A DNA stretch of 42,983 nt, taken from positions 1-42,983 of the forward strand of contig CAJOFD010000015.1 in NCBI GenBank assembly GCA_905233585.1, in the 5' to 3' direction. The notes below the pieces were generated by a model, which was not told where the DNA came from, ran no database searches, and saw nothing but the letters and a program-made list of their open reading frames with translations. Shown here one piece after another: positions 33,714 to 42,983 of the stretch. Both the position numbers and the translations under genes were made by a program. The number at the start of each line of letters is the position of its first letter. The stretch's first letter is position 1. This DNA comes from an uncultured Bacteroidales bacterium. Lineage in GTDB: Bacteria > Bacteroidota > Bacteroidia > Bacteroidales > WCHB1-69.

Positions 33714-36700
33714 TTAAGGTTGTGTCTCATCTTCCTCCGCCTCTTGATGTCTGTTCAAAAATTTCTTTTTCAAAGAAAGGCTTGCCAAAGTATAACGATA
33801 ATTACCCAAGTTTTTCGCCTTATCGCTCTGCAATTCTTTTTTCTTTTGCGGGGTGTCCTTTATCCATTGGTTAAATTCTTTCACCGAAGAAACCGCTTGC
33901 ATGGTTGTGCCTGCATAATAGAAATAGAACCATTGGTCATCAAATTCCAAATAAAGATGCAATGTTGTTTTGTTGTTTGAAGATTTATTGGTGCTTTTTT
34001 TCTGAATTTCGAGAATGCCGGGCACCTGTTTATTGACTTCTTTTTTGCCACAAATGGTTATGCCCAACTCTTTATCCTGCGAAACAAACGATTTTGTAGC
34101 CACATTCCAAGCCATATTCACATCGGCAAACATAAAAGTAAGTTGCAAGGCTTTGGGCAAACGTCTGAAATGATAATATTGTTTCAAATCTGCCGACTGA
34201 CGGGCATATTCTTTTTCTCCCAACATCTCCAACAATGCCGTTTGATAACTTTTGCATTCAATCACATCAACAGGTTCCAAATTTTGCGAAGCCTCAATAT
34301 ATTCACTCAGCAAATTCATACATTGTTCATTAAAATAGAAATTTAACGATGCCGACACTTCTATCTTCGCCGAATCTTTTTCGATATAATTGACAATTTG
34401 TCCCATTGGCACAAATTCCATTCTACCGAAATTGGTACCCAAATCCAAACGTCCTTCCCCACGTGCTATACAATTCTTTTTATCCAAATAGACAGCATTG
34501 CCGGGCAAATCCAAATTATCCAATTTTTCGAGAGAAGCAACCACGTATGATTCTATTTCTTCGTTGTAGGTCAGATAGCCATACACACTGATATATTCAG
34601 GATTATTTATTCTATCTTTGGCACGCCCGATAGCTGGATAAATTTTACCTTCTGCATTGGAGGCAATGGCTGCCACTACGGGCATATCGTTAGTATCTCT
34701 TGTTTTAGCGGTAATGGGTATCAACACCGAATCCGGATTGACCGCCCCATTGAAACGAATGGGAGCATATTGATTGGTATCACAACTATACAACAATGAC
34801 ACAGCTCCACGCATGGTCAAGAATTTATCTTCAGCCTTCAAGGTAACTGAACCGCTATAACCGAAATGAGGATTTAATGTAAAATTGGCTTCGTAACCGA
34901 TTTTGCCATAACCGCGTGTCTGCTTGTCTTTATTTATCCATAACGAATCCAAATAAATCTCCTGACGTTTTTCTTTGGCATCTATATAATTGTAATATCC
35001 ATCGGCATGATAAGCGTCTTTGGCTTCCAACAAAACATTCGCCTTATAGACTTCGTGATATTGATTGTCGGTATTAGCCAATATTTTTGAATCTTTCAAC
35101 GGAGCGATGTTTGCCTTGCGATGTATCTTTACAATGCCCTCTTTTGGAAAAACCGCTGCATCGGCAATCTCTACAAAACGTACACCATAGGCAGTAATTT
35201 CATATTTGCTGAAATCATAATTTGCCCTTGTTGTTGTAAATTGCAATTGTTTTTGTTCTGGATTGGTCGAAATCAACTCATTGCCCTCCGACCGCATAGT
35301 ATATAAGTCTTTAATCTCGGTATTGGGTATATCAACAGAAGCATATTTATCTTCGTAGGTAAATTGCAATTGTTTTTCAGCAACCAACCAATCAAACTCT
35401 TTCGCATAGGTTTTAAACATATTGATAGGGAAAAATATGGGTTGTGCATTCCCATTAGCAATAAAATTACCTTTCTGCTTTTCAAAATTCAAGTAAGCCT
35501 TATGGTCTGTGGCCTTAATATAATAATCATTGGAAGTAGAATCGTACAAATCAATATCCAATGAAGAGGCTTTCATTTCATGATGTAAAAATTCATAATC
35601 TTGCGAATGCATAGTGGCAATATCGTAAATAAAATCCCCTGAACCTCTTACTCCTGACGATGATACAACCAATTGACCATCTAATTGTGTTCCCGTATAC
35701 ATTGTGAATTTTGGTTTGGTATTGTTCACAAACATCTTATCTTCATACGGTAACCAATGTGCCTTTGTATTTGCACACTGTACAGGCGGAAATTCGGTTT
35801 CTGCCAATTGCGCATCTATACGATAATTATCAAAGATAGCATTCATAGAATCCAAAAAGAACAACATGTGTTTACCTTCGGCATGAGATTGCAAATAATC
35901 CAATTTGCCCGTACATCTCAAACCTTGATTGCTCAAATCTATTTTGCCGTCAAAACTACCCCGCCCCTGATAGGCAGGCATTTCCCCATTAGTATTATAA
36001 ATAAATCCCAACGAAAAATCAGGACGCACCCGCAATGGTCTTTCTATGTCAGGGAAAATGCCTCCCGAATACAAAAAACCATCAAACAATAAGGAATCTG
36101 TATCAAAATCGTCCATATTTTTAATGGTAAATGTTGTTGTTTGAAAATAGAAACGCTCTTTATCGTAGGCTCCGTTGTACACAAAATCATGATTGTAATA
36201 AACCCTTCCCTTCGATTTGCTGTCAAAATACGGATAGCCTGGTATTGACAAGGTACTTGACTTGTTGTTGGCTTGGTCTATATACAACGTTCCGGAAATA
36301 TCCGACAGATAACTCCGCACTTTTTCCAAAGGATATTCCCCCATTGCATTTTGTCCTTTGGATTTGTCTTCCACAAAAAACATCAAGGAATCCACTACGG
36401 CAAAATCCATTGTAAACGATTCATAATTAAATTTGCTATTGGTTACCCAAAAATCGAACAATCCCACTTCCACCTTTCCATGAAAAACAAAATCACGGTT
36501 TTGTTTCATCGTTATTTTCTTTTCTTTGGGCAAAACATTGACAATTTGCGAATCGCTGACAATAATCAAATCAATACCTTTTATATCCAAGTCATTATTG
36601 ATTAAACTAAATGTTGCATTGGTATGCCCTGCCCCTACAGTGGAACGGAATTGCAAAATATCATAATCTTTTTTCTTCAGATCATTCAACAGATAATTAC

Positions 36701-38252
36701 CCAATCGTGGCAAATATTTTACCGTATGGTCGTTGATGTCATAATCGACAAAACCATATTCTACAAGTTGGAATATAAGACTTTGTATATCGGAACGGGA
36801 ATATTTGAAATAGGCAGCAATTTCATCAACGGTAGCCTCCCGCACACCCGTTGTCCGATAAAATTCATATAAAGTATAAAGCGGATTCACCTGATTCATA
36901 CCCATAAATTGATATAATCTGTCAGCAGAAAAATAAGAAACAGACTCTATCAAAGCATTTACATTTCCCATAGGACCGGGAATGGGACCAAATTCAATAT
37001 TTTCTTCGTTCATTTTCCAATGCAGAGCATCAGCAAAAATATCCACCTGATGATACGAATCAAAGAACGGCATACGCATAGGACCTTCTTTACCACGGAA
37101 AAGCCACAACTCTCTACTTTGCGGTGTATATTGCAGTTCTATGGCCGAATGAAAAATAGAATCTGTTTCCCGACCCGTAGAATCTTTATCTACATAAAGT
37201 ATTGTTCTACAAGTTTTCGAAGACAACTGCTTTGGTTTCAATACAAAACTTGCAGATTTGGCAATCATCACCACTTTGTTTTCTCTTTTAAAACGCAATT
37301 CCGCCAAATTAGCAGCCTCCCCTTGTCCCATAAAGGTATTGCCCCGCATGTGAATACCTCCACAATAATCAACTTCTGAACAAATATTATTGACCTTAAT
37401 ATTTTTATCATAACTTGTAAAACGCGGATATGTAACTTTTTCTTCAGCCACTTCGGTGGACATTACCCTATCTTCCAATTTGCCCAATTGGGGTGCAGTA
37501 AAATATTCCGGATTGTGATACAAGGCTTGTTCTATTTCTATATGCACAGACCTCAACAAGACCTTATAACTATCAAAAGTGGCATAGACTTTTTCGCTCA
37601 CGCCCGCTTTTTGCCAATCCACCATACCCTTTCCGCCGATAAAAACCATAGTGGTCGGAGAAAAATAACCCGAAGTATTTTTTATCTGCAAACTGTCTTT
37701 TCCGTTTGAGGCCACCAAATCCAATTTTGGATAAACAATTTTGGGAATAGAATCAAATTCAAAATAAAAATGATCAACATTGGCAGTGTACCAATGCAAA
37801 CCGGAATATCTGTTGAGAATATTCTCATTCAAAACAGTATAATAGGCTTTCATCAACATAATAAACTGATTGGAGTGGTTTTTGACAATATATTCTATTG
37901 ATTTAGCAAAATTTTGTTCACTCTTTTTTGATTGATTGCTTTCTATAACCAACTTGTATGTTTTGATAAAATCCGCCAACTGAGGTATAGGTCGCATTTT
38001 TGCTTTAAATATCTTATTGGCAAGGTCTATGAATATCAATTGTTCATCATTAGACATCGCATCCCACATGGAGGGGAAAATTGCAATAATTTGTTCAGCC
38101 TGCTCTTTTTGGTCTTTGTTTACAGATGAATATATGTTTGTTATTTCCTCAACTGTCAAACTGGGATTCACGGTTAAATGTGTTACGTTTTGAGCAACAC
38201 TCGCCACAGATATAAACAAGTATAACAATATAATGAACAATATCTTTTTCAT
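33714..38252 (-). CDS. Giant secreted protein of unknown function (1512 residues)
   Basis: The gene begins with a clear signal peptide (MKKILFIILLYLFISVASVAQ) and encodes one uninterrupted 1512-residue exported protein. The first ~170 residues are helical. From ~270 to ~1260 the sequence is beta-rich with alternating hydrophobic strands and repeated motifs of the kind FDGKIDLSNQG and GYGKIGYEANF, recalling OstA/LptA- or AsmA-like beta-jelly-roll proteins, but I do not recognise a family. Within it, residues 471-515 look like a winged helix (TVDEIAAYFKYSRSDIQ, LVEYGFVDYD). The tail is Lys-rich. The envelope, perhaps the outer membrane, is the likely location. It is followed by cysE 108 bp away and preceded by prmA 37 bp away. 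Confidence 0.8.
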   Translation of the reverse strand: MKKILFIILLYLFISVASVAQNVTHLTVNPSLTVEEITNIYSSVNKDQKEQAEQIIAIFPSMWDAMSNDEQLIFIDLANKIFKAKMRPIPQLADFIKTYKLVIESNQSKKSEQNFAKSIEYIVKNHSNQFIMLMKAYYTVLNENILNRYSGLHWYTANVDHFYFEFDSIPKIVYPKLDLVASNGKDSLQIKNTSGYFSPTTMVFIGGKGMVDWQKAGVSEKVYATFDSYKVLLRSVHIEIEQALYHNPEYFTAPQLGKLEDRVMSTEVAEEKVTYPRFTSYDKNIKVNNICSEVDYCGGIHMRGNTFMGQGEAANLAELRFKRENKVVMIAKSASFVLKPKQLSSKTCRTILYVDKDSTGRETDSIFHSAIELQYTPQSRELWLFRGKEGPMRMPFFDSYHQVDIFADALHWKMNEENIEFGPIPGPMGNVNALIESVSYFSADRLYQFMGMNQVNPLYTLYEFYRTTGVREATVDEIAAYFKYSRSDIQSLIFQLVEYGFVDYDINDHTVKYLPRLGNYLLNDLKKKDYDILQFRSTVGAGHTNATFSLINNDLDIKGIDLIIVSDSQIVNVLPKEKKITMKQNRDFVFHGKVEVGLFDFWVTNSKFNYESFTMDFAVVDSLMFFVEDKSKGQNAMGEYPLEKVRSYLSDISGTLYIDQANNKSSTLSIPGYPYFDSKSKGRVYYNHDFVYNGAYDKERFYFQTTTFTIKNMDDFDTDSLLFDGFLYSGGIFPDIERPLRVRPDFSLGFIYNTNGEMPAYQGRGSFDGKIDLSNQGLRCTGKLDYLQSHAEGKHMLFFLDSMNAIFDNYRIDAQLAETEFPPVQCANTKAHWLPYEDKMFVNNTKPKFTMYTGTQLDGQLVVSSSGVRGSGDFIYDIATMHSQDYEFLHHEMKASSLDIDLYDSTSNDYYIKATDHKAYLNFEKQKGNFIANGNAQPIFFPINMFKTYAKEFDWLVAEKQLQFTYEDKYASVDIPNTEIKDLYTMRSEGNELISTNPEQKQLQFTTTRANYDFSKYEITAYGVRFVEIADAAVFPKEGIVKIHRKANIAPLKDSKILANTDNQYHEVYKANVLLEAKDAYHADGYYNYIDAKEKRQEIYLDSLWINKDKQTRGYGKIGYEANFTLNPHFGYSGSVTLKAEDKFLTMRGAVSLLYSCDTNQYAPIRFNGAVNPDSVLIPITAKTRDTNDMPVVAAIASNAEGKIYPAIGRAKDRINNPEYISVYGYLTYNEEIESYVVASLEKLDNLDLPGNAVYLDKKNCIARGEGRLDLGTNFGRMEFVPMGQIVNYIEKDSAKIEVSASLNFYFNEQCMNLLSEYIEASQNLEPVDVIECKSYQTALLEMLGEKEYARQSADLKQYYHFRRLPKALQLTFMFADVNMAWNVATKSFVSQDKELGITICGKKEVNKQVPGILEIQKKSTNKSSNNKTTLHLYLEFDDQWFYFYYAGTTMQAVSSVKEFNQWIKDTPQKKKELQSDKAKNLGNYRYTLASLSLKKKFLNRHQEAEEDETQP

Positions 38253-38289
38253 ATTCTTTCAACTTTATCAATCACATCAAAACTATATT

Positions 38290-39129
38290 TTACTTTTTTA
38301 TCAATCTGGCAGCCACCCATTCGTCTTTGACCGAATGAGAATGATAAACAATACCATATTTTTCGGCTTCGGCTTTCAACAAATCCAAATCGGGGTGAAG
38401 ATAAAAACCGCTCAAAAACAAAACAGCATTGCTTTTCATCGCTTGAGCATAACATTTCATATCCTTCAACAAAATATTACGATTAATATTTGCTATCACA
38501 ATATCGAAATTCTCATCTTTTATCAAAGAAGCATCACCATATTGCACGAGAATATTTTTGCAATCGTTTCTTTTGACATTGTCCACACAATTATTATATG
38601 CCCATTTGTCATTGTCAATAGCTAACACTGAATTGGCCTCTCGTTTTTGTGCCAAAATAGCCAATACACCTGTTCCTGTTCCCATATCCAATACTTTTTT
38701 GCCTACACAATCTTCTTTCAACAAAAAACTAATCAATTGGGCGGTGGTTGGGTGATGAGCCGTACCAAAAGACATCTCCGGTTTTATAACAATGTCAAAT
38801 TCTACATCTTTTAGTGGCTCATGAAAAGGAGCACGAATATAGCACTGCCCATCTACAAGCACAGGCTGATAACTTTGTTCCCACAAAGCATTCCAATTTT
38901 TTTCTTCCATTTGCTGATAGGCGAAAGAAAAGTCAAAAGGAAAATCTTTGGCTCTTTGGGACAAGTCTTCAAATAATTGCTTGTTAAACTGTTCTTGTTG
39001 TATATAGGCATTCAAGCCATCGGTATTCTCTTCAAAACTATCGCAACCCAAATCAGACAAAAGAGCAATGAGTATCTCATTGCCTTCTGAGGGTTCGCTC
39101 ACCTTACATGAAATTTTTATATAAGCCAT
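38290..39129 (-). CDS. prmA: Ribosomal protein L11 methyltransferase
   Basis: PrmA trimethylates ribosomal protein L11 with S-adenosylmethionine. 279 residues. The N-terminal substrate domain is followed by the Rossmann-fold methyltransferase: FGTAHHPTT (typical of PrmA), VLDMGTGTGVLAILAQK (AdoMet-binding motif I), and IVIANINRNIL (motif IV, NxxxN form). It begins at the base directly after the stop codon of tpiA, so both are on one transcript. Confidence 0.94.
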   Translation of the reverse strand: MAYIKISCKVSEPSEGNEILIALLSDLGCDSFEENTDGLNAYIQQEQFNKQLFEDLSQRAKDFPFDFSFAYQQMEEKNWNALWEQSYQPVLVDGQCYIRAPFHEPLKDVEFDIVIKPEMSFGTAHHPTTAQLISFLLKEDCVGKKVLDMGTGTGVLAILAQKREANSVLAIDNDKWAYNNCVDNVKRNDCKNILVQYGDASLIKDENFDIVIANINRNILLKDMKCYAQAMKSNAVLFLSGFYLHPDLDLLKAEAEKYGIVYHSHSVKDEWVAARLIKK

Positions 39130-39906
39130 TTAATCGTTTTTTGTACAAGTTTCAGCTGCATTGACAATTTCGACAAAATCTTGAGCAGACAAGGAGGCAC
39201 CACCTATCAAGCCGCCATCGACATCAGTACAAGAGAACAAATCCAAAGCATTTTTGGCATTGCAACTTCCACCATAAAGGATATAGGTATTGTAGGCCAT
39301 TTCGGTACCATATTTTTCTTCTATCAGTTTTCTGATAAAGGCATGCACTTCTTGTGCTTGTTGCGGAGTGGCGGTCAAACCTGTACCGATAGCCCAAATA
39401 GGTTCATAAGCAATGGTTATATTTTCAAATTGTTCTACCGACAAATGAAACAAAGTGTTTTTGATTTGATTTTCTATCACTTGTTTAAAATTGCCGTTTT
39501 CTCTATCGGTCAAACTTTCACCGCAGCAAAAAATTGGATTTATCTGATTGGCTAACAAAATATCTATTTTCTTTGCCAATTCCTCATCGGTTTCGTGGAA
39601 ATAATTTCTTCTTTCAGAGTGTCCGACAATACAAAAGTCCACATCTACTGATTTAAGCATAGCCGCACTGATTTCTCCGGTATAAGCGCCTTTTTCTGCA
39701 TAGGCAACATTTTGTGCTCCTACATAAAAATTGCTTTCTTGAGCTATATCGGTGGCCATTTCAAGATACAAAGCAGGCGGACAGATTATAATTTCTGTTT
39801 CCAATCGCATATCTTCTATTGATTCTGCTATGGCTACCAACAAATCTTCTGCTTCGGAAAAAGTATTGTTCATTTTCCAATTACCTGCTACTATTTTATT
39901 TTTCAT
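39130..39906 (-). CDS. tpiA: Triosephosphate isomerase
   Basis: TpiA interconverts dihydroxyacetone phosphate and glyceraldehyde 3-phosphate in glycolysis. 258 residues. Catalytic and binding residues are visible: N9 and K11 (AGNWKMN), H96 (VGHSERR), E168 (AYEPIWAIGTG), and the phosphate-binding GGSCNAKNA and GGLIGGASL. A promoter box lies at 39991-39998 on the minus strand. prmA follows with no gap, so the two are co-transcribed. Confidence 0.97.
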   Translation of the reverse strand: MKNKIVAGNWKMNNTFSEAEDLLVAIAESIEDMRLETEIIICPPALYLEMATDIAQESNFYVGAQNVAYAEKGAYTGEISAAMLKSVDVDFCIVGHSERRNYFHETDEELAKKIDILLANQINPIFCCGESLTDRENGNFKQVIENQIKNTLFHLSVEQFENITIAYEPIWAIGTGLTATPQQAQEVHAFIRKLIEEKYGTEMAYNTYILYGGSCNAKNALDLFSCTDVDGGLIGGASLSAQDFVEIVNAAETCTKND

Positions 39907-39990
39907 AATATTAATTTTTATTTGATTTACACTCTATTTTATAACATGAATAAGATTTATAAAACAATTATCCTGCTCTTTTTATTTCTG

Positions 39991-39998
39991 CAAAGATA
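39991..39998 (-). promoter_or_regulatory. -7 promoter element (TATCTTTG, minus strand) for tpiA-prmA
   Basis: CAAAGATA on the plus strand, 85 bp upstream of the tpiA start, gives a leader of about 80 nt. Confidence 0.65.
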
Positions 39999-40050
39999 GC
40001 ACAAAAATCATCAACTACGGACAAACTTGGGCAAAAACTATATGAGATAT

Positions 40051-41889
40051 TTATTCAGAAAGGTTTATATCCGCCTCGTCTTGTTTTGACACAATTGCAT
40101 GATAATAATTGTACACATTCAAGGCTTTGCTTTTGCCTATCACCTGTTCCAAATCTTCCAATGAAGCATTTTTGATAACACTTACCGAACGAAATGTGGA
40201 CAACAATTTCGCTGCAATCTGCTCCCCTATGCCTTGAATATTAGTCAGTTCTGTTTTTATCAAATCTTTATCTCTTTTGTTCCGGTGATGAGTGATACCA
40301 AAACGGTGGGCTTCATCTCTAAGATGTTGTATAATACGTTGTGTTTCGGATTTTTTATCAATAAACAAAGGTATAGGGTCGTTGGGACGATAAATTTCTT
40401 CCAATCTTTTTGCGATACCCAACAAGGGTATGGTATTTTCCAAACCTAGTTGCTTCAATACTTGATAAGCCGCCGACACCTGTCCTTTGCCTCCATCGAC
40501 AACAATCAAATCGGGCAATGGCTTTTCTTCTTTCAACAATCTTGAATAACGGCGGGTAAGCACTTCGGCCATAGTGGTAAAATCATCGGGTTTATCCACT
40601 GTTTTGACATTATATATGCGGTATTCGCTTTTTGAAGGACGTCCATTTCTGAAACACACCATTGACGAAACAGGAAATTGACCTTGTATGTTGGAATTGT
40701 CAAAACATTCTATATATGCAGGCGGTTTAGGCAGTTGCATATCTTTTTGCATCGTTTCCAGCAATTGAATGCGGTGCAGTTCCGGATTGGACAATTCTTT
40801 CTGCCTTTGTTTTTCGTTCATATAATTTGCGGCATTGTGCATGGCAAATTTTAGCAATTTATATTTTTCTCCCGATTTGGGAACAACAACTTTTACATCT
40901 GCCAATTCAAAATCAAAAGCAAAGGGCACAATTATTTCCTTTGACGGATTGGTAGCATTGTTGCGAATATCAACAATGGCATACAAAAGCAAATCTTCCA
41001 ACGACTCGTCAAGGGCTTGTTTCACCATGAGCGTTTGCGTACTCACAATGGCACCGTTTACTACATTAAAATAACAGATATAAGCCGCTTCTACATCTCC
41101 GACAATAGCATAAACTTCTACATTATGAAGGGTTTCACTCAATACAATAGATCTTGATTGATAGGTTTGCAAGAGTATAATTTTTTCTTTTACCTCTTGT
41201 GCTTTTTCAAAATTCATCTCGGCAGCGTATGCCATCATTTTTTCTTTCAACTCATTGATGACAAATGTAGTATTCCCTTTCAATATTTGTTCTATCTGCC
41301 GTATATTCGCCTGATAATCTTCAGCGGACTGATAGGCAACACAGGGAGCCATACATTTTTTGATATGGTAATCCAAACAAGGTTTGTATTTATGATTAGA
41401 GATAGCCTCTTGAGTAAGTGGCATCTTACAAGAACGCAAAGGAAACAATTCCGCTAATGTATCCAACAGGGAATGCAATGCCTTTACTGACGAATAGGGT
41501 CCGAAATATTTTGACTTCGGGTCTGTTTTTTTACGCGTAGGAAACAATCTCGGAAACGGTTCATGGGTAATGCACAACCACGGATAGGTTTTGTCATCTT
41601 TTAGAAGAATATTGTATTTGGGCTGATATTGTTTTATCAAATTGTTTTCCAACAACAAGGCATCATTTTCTGTATCCACCACCGTATACTGAATATCGGC
41701 AATATTGGCGATAAGAGCCTGCAATTTTCTATGATGATGTTCCTTGTTGAAATAGGAAGAAACCCTTCTTTTCAGATTTTTGGCCTTGCCCACATAAATG
41801 ACAGTACCCTCATCGTTGTAATATCGGTACACTCCACTTTGTTCCGGAAGTGTTTGTAATATATGGGCAATATGTTCGCTCTGTTTCAC
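40051..41889 (-). CDS. uvrC: Excinuclease ABC subunit C
   Basis: UvrC makes both cuts around DNA damage in nucleotide excision repair. 612 residues. The N-terminal GIY-YIG nuclease is GVYRYYNDEGTVIYVGKAKN (19-38); the PCLDYHIKKCMAPC cluster follows near 165-180. A UVR domain (EMNFEKAQEVKEKI), the RNase H-like nuclease (ECFDNSNIQG, LIVVDGGKGQ) and a C-terminal helix-hairpin-helix (NIQGIGEQIAAKLLSTF) complete the protein. It lies 17 bp after prfA on the same strand. Confidence 0.97.
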   Translation of the reverse strand: MKQSEHIAHILQTLPEQSGVYRYYNDEGTVIYVGKAKNLKRRVSSYFNKEHHHRKLQALIANIADIQYTVVDTENDALLLENNLIKQYQPKYNILLKDDKTYPWLCITHEPFPRLFPTRKKTDPKSKYFGPYSSVKALHSLLDTLAELFPLRSCKMPLTQEAISNHKYKPCLDYHIKKCMAPCVAYQSAEDYQANIRQIEQILKGNTTFVINELKEKMMAYAAEMNFEKAQEVKEKIILLQTYQSRSIVLSETLHNVEVYAIVGDVEAAYICYFNVVNGAIVSTQTLMVKQALDESLEDLLLYAIVDIRNNATNPSKEIIVPFAFDFELADVKVVVPKSGEKYKLLKFAMHNAANYMNEKQRQKELSNPELHRIQLLETMQKDMQLPKPPAYIECFDNSNIQGQFPVSSMVCFRNGRPSKSEYRIYNVKTVDKPDDFTTMAEVLTRRYSRLLKEEKPLPDLIVVDGGKGQVSAAYQVLKQLGLENTIPLLGIAKRLEEIYRPNDPIPLFIDKKSETQRIIQHLRDEAHRFGITHHRNKRDKDLIKTELTNIQGIGEQIAAKLLSTFRSVSVIKNASLEDLEQVIGKSKALNVYNYYHAIVSKQDEADINLSE

Positions 41890-41906
41890 AACAAAGAGAA
41901 TAAATT

Positions 41907-42983
41907 CTATTGTGCTTCAACCGCTTCTTTTAGTCTTTCTGCATTTTCCGCTACCTGCAAGGCTTCTATCGTTTCTTGAATATCACCGTCCATAAAACCG
42001 ATAAGATTGTACATGGTCAAATTGATTCTATGGTCTGTTACCCTATTTTGAGGATAATTGTAGGTGCGTATTTTCGCTGACCTGTCACCGGTGGAAACCA
42101 TTGTTTTGCGTTTGGATGCCACTTCGTTGAGATATTTTTGATACTCCATTTCAAAAATTCTTGTTCTCAACACTTTCATTGCCTTTTCAAGATTCTTTAT
42201 TTGTGATTTTTCATCTTGAATGGCAACCACAATTCCCGTAGGTATGTGTGTTAGCCGCACGGCGGAATAGGTTGTATTGACCGACTGACCTCCCGGACCG
42301 GAAGAACAGTAGGTATCTTTTCTTATATCACTTTGCTTGAGTTCCACATCAAATTCATCGGCTTCAGGCAAAACAACCACCGATGCCGCTGAAGTATGCA
42401 CACGACCTTGAGCTTCGGTTTGCGGAACACGTTGCACCCGATGAACGCCCGATTCGTATTTCAACAAACCGTAAACACCTTCTCCTATAACATTGAATAC
42501 AATTTCCTTGAATCCGCCCATGGTGCCTTCAGTTGAAGAAACCACATCTATTTTCCAATTTTTCGACTCACAATAATGGGTGTACATTCTGAACAAATCG
42601 CCGGCAAAAATACTTGCCTCATCGCCGCCTGTACCCGCACGTATTTCCACTACGGCATTTTTATTGTCTTGAGGGTCTGAAGGTATCAGCAAAAGACGGA
42701 TTTCCTCTTCCATTTTTTCGCAATCTTCTGTCAATTGGGCCAATTCTTCTTTGGCCATCAATCTAAAATCTTCATCTTTTTCGGTTGCCAGCACTTCTTT
42801 GGCATTGGCAATATTATCCAATATATTTTTGTAACGTTTGTAAGCATCTACAACTGGCTGCAAGTCTTTGTAGTCTTTGTTCAACTTCACATAACGTTTC
42901 ATATCGGCAATAATATCAGGCTGAACTATCTGTTCGCCTATTTCCAACCATCTCTGCCGAATAATTTCCAATTTGTCTAATAA
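41907..42983 (-). CDS. prfA: Peptide chain release factor 1, 5'-truncated by the window edge
   Basis: RF1 reads UAA and UAG and releases the peptide. The frame is open to the right edge (two Leu, Asp and Lys codons precede the TTG at 42971), so only the first few residues are missing. Identity comes from the RF1-type recognition motif PQT in VPQTEAQGR (RF2 would have SPF there), GTGGDEASIFAGDL, and the catalytic GGQ in SSGPGGQSVNTT. uvrC follows after 17 bp and probably shares its transcript. Confidence 0.97.
   Translation of the reverse strand, partial: LLDKLEIIRQRWLEIGEQIVQPDIIADMKRYVKLNKDYKDLQPVVDAYKRYKNILDNIANAKEVLATEKDEDFRLMAKEELAQLTEDCEKMEEEIRLLLIPSDPQDNKNAVVEIRAGTGGDEASIFAGDLFRMYTHYCESKNWKIDVVSSTEGTMGGFKEIVFNVIGEGVYGLLKYESGVHRVQRVPQTEAQGRVHTSAASVVVLPEADEFDVELKQSDIRKDTYCSSGPGGQSVNTTYSAVRLTHIPTGIVVAIQDEKSQIKNLEKAMKVLRTRIFEMEYQKYLNEVASKRKTMVSTGDRSAKIRTYNYPQNRVTDHRINLTMYNLIGFMDGDIQETIEALQVAENAERLKEAVEAQ

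Noticed and set aside
33678-38129. Many plus-strand ORFs of 60-119 codons opposite the giant gene
   Set aside because: They are shadows of the antisense strand with Ile/Phe/Cys-rich, non-protein-like composition.

Overview
The window reads as a chromosomal segment of a low-GC member of the Bacteroidota, most likely Bacteroidales (inference). The reasons are Bacteroidota-type TAnnTTTG -7 promoter elements ahead of many genes, almost no Shine-Dalgarno sequences, a PorW/SprE-type lipoprotein of the type IX secretion system, RseC, a bacterial acyl-ACP thioesterase, and many secreted proteins or lipoproteins of unknown role. Both window edges cut genes: a secreted-type protein at the left and prfA at the right.

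Positions 1-6.5 kb look accessory. Three envelope proteins come first: an LPP20-like protein, a transglutaminase-like protein with a charged coiled-coil N-terminus, and a lipoprotein with a carboxypeptidase-regulatory-like domain plus a DUF1566-like domain. Two unrelated P-loop ATPases follow, one archaeal-ATPase-like and one AAA_14/DUF4143-like. Each sits between long, palindrome-rich direct repeats. The first also has four TTAGTA units at exact 15-bp spacing before its start codon. The second has three 16-bp palindromes phased at 32-33 bp that run into its promoter. This repeat-bounded ATPase pair is the best candidate here for an undescribed system.

Positions 6.6-21.3 kb are mainly housekeeping: cysK with an Rrf2 regulator, a 56-codon small ORF, porW/sprE, valS, a yitT-purE-dnaX operon, an acyl-ACP thioesterase, tilS, and on the minus strand a secreted hypothetical protein, rseC and a thioredoxin lipoprotein. 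dnaX is split: the ATPase part ends at residue 368, and the tau-type C-terminal part continues in the +1 frame in an ORF with no ATG at all.

Positions 21.3-31.6 kb carry a large lamin-tail-domain surface protein, lpxH with a downstream unknown gene, tRNA-Glu(TTC) with a terminator, a PlsC-like acyltransferase, a minus-strand mlaE-mlaF-cvpA operon, a lipoprotein whose vWA domain appears circularly permuted, and a strongly structured minus-strand RNA locus with its own promoter that resembles 6S RNA.

Positions 31.6-43 kb carry an OppC/DppC-type permease, cysE (ending in the NDGI tail typical of CysK-binding serine acetyltransferases), a 1512-residue secreted protein of unknown function, prmA, tpiA, uvrC and the 5'-truncated prfA, all minus strand except the permease. 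The window thus holds both enzymes of cysteine synthesis (cysE and cysK, about 26 kb apart) and a probable regulator. No insertion sequence, integrase, CRISPR array or rRNA was seen.
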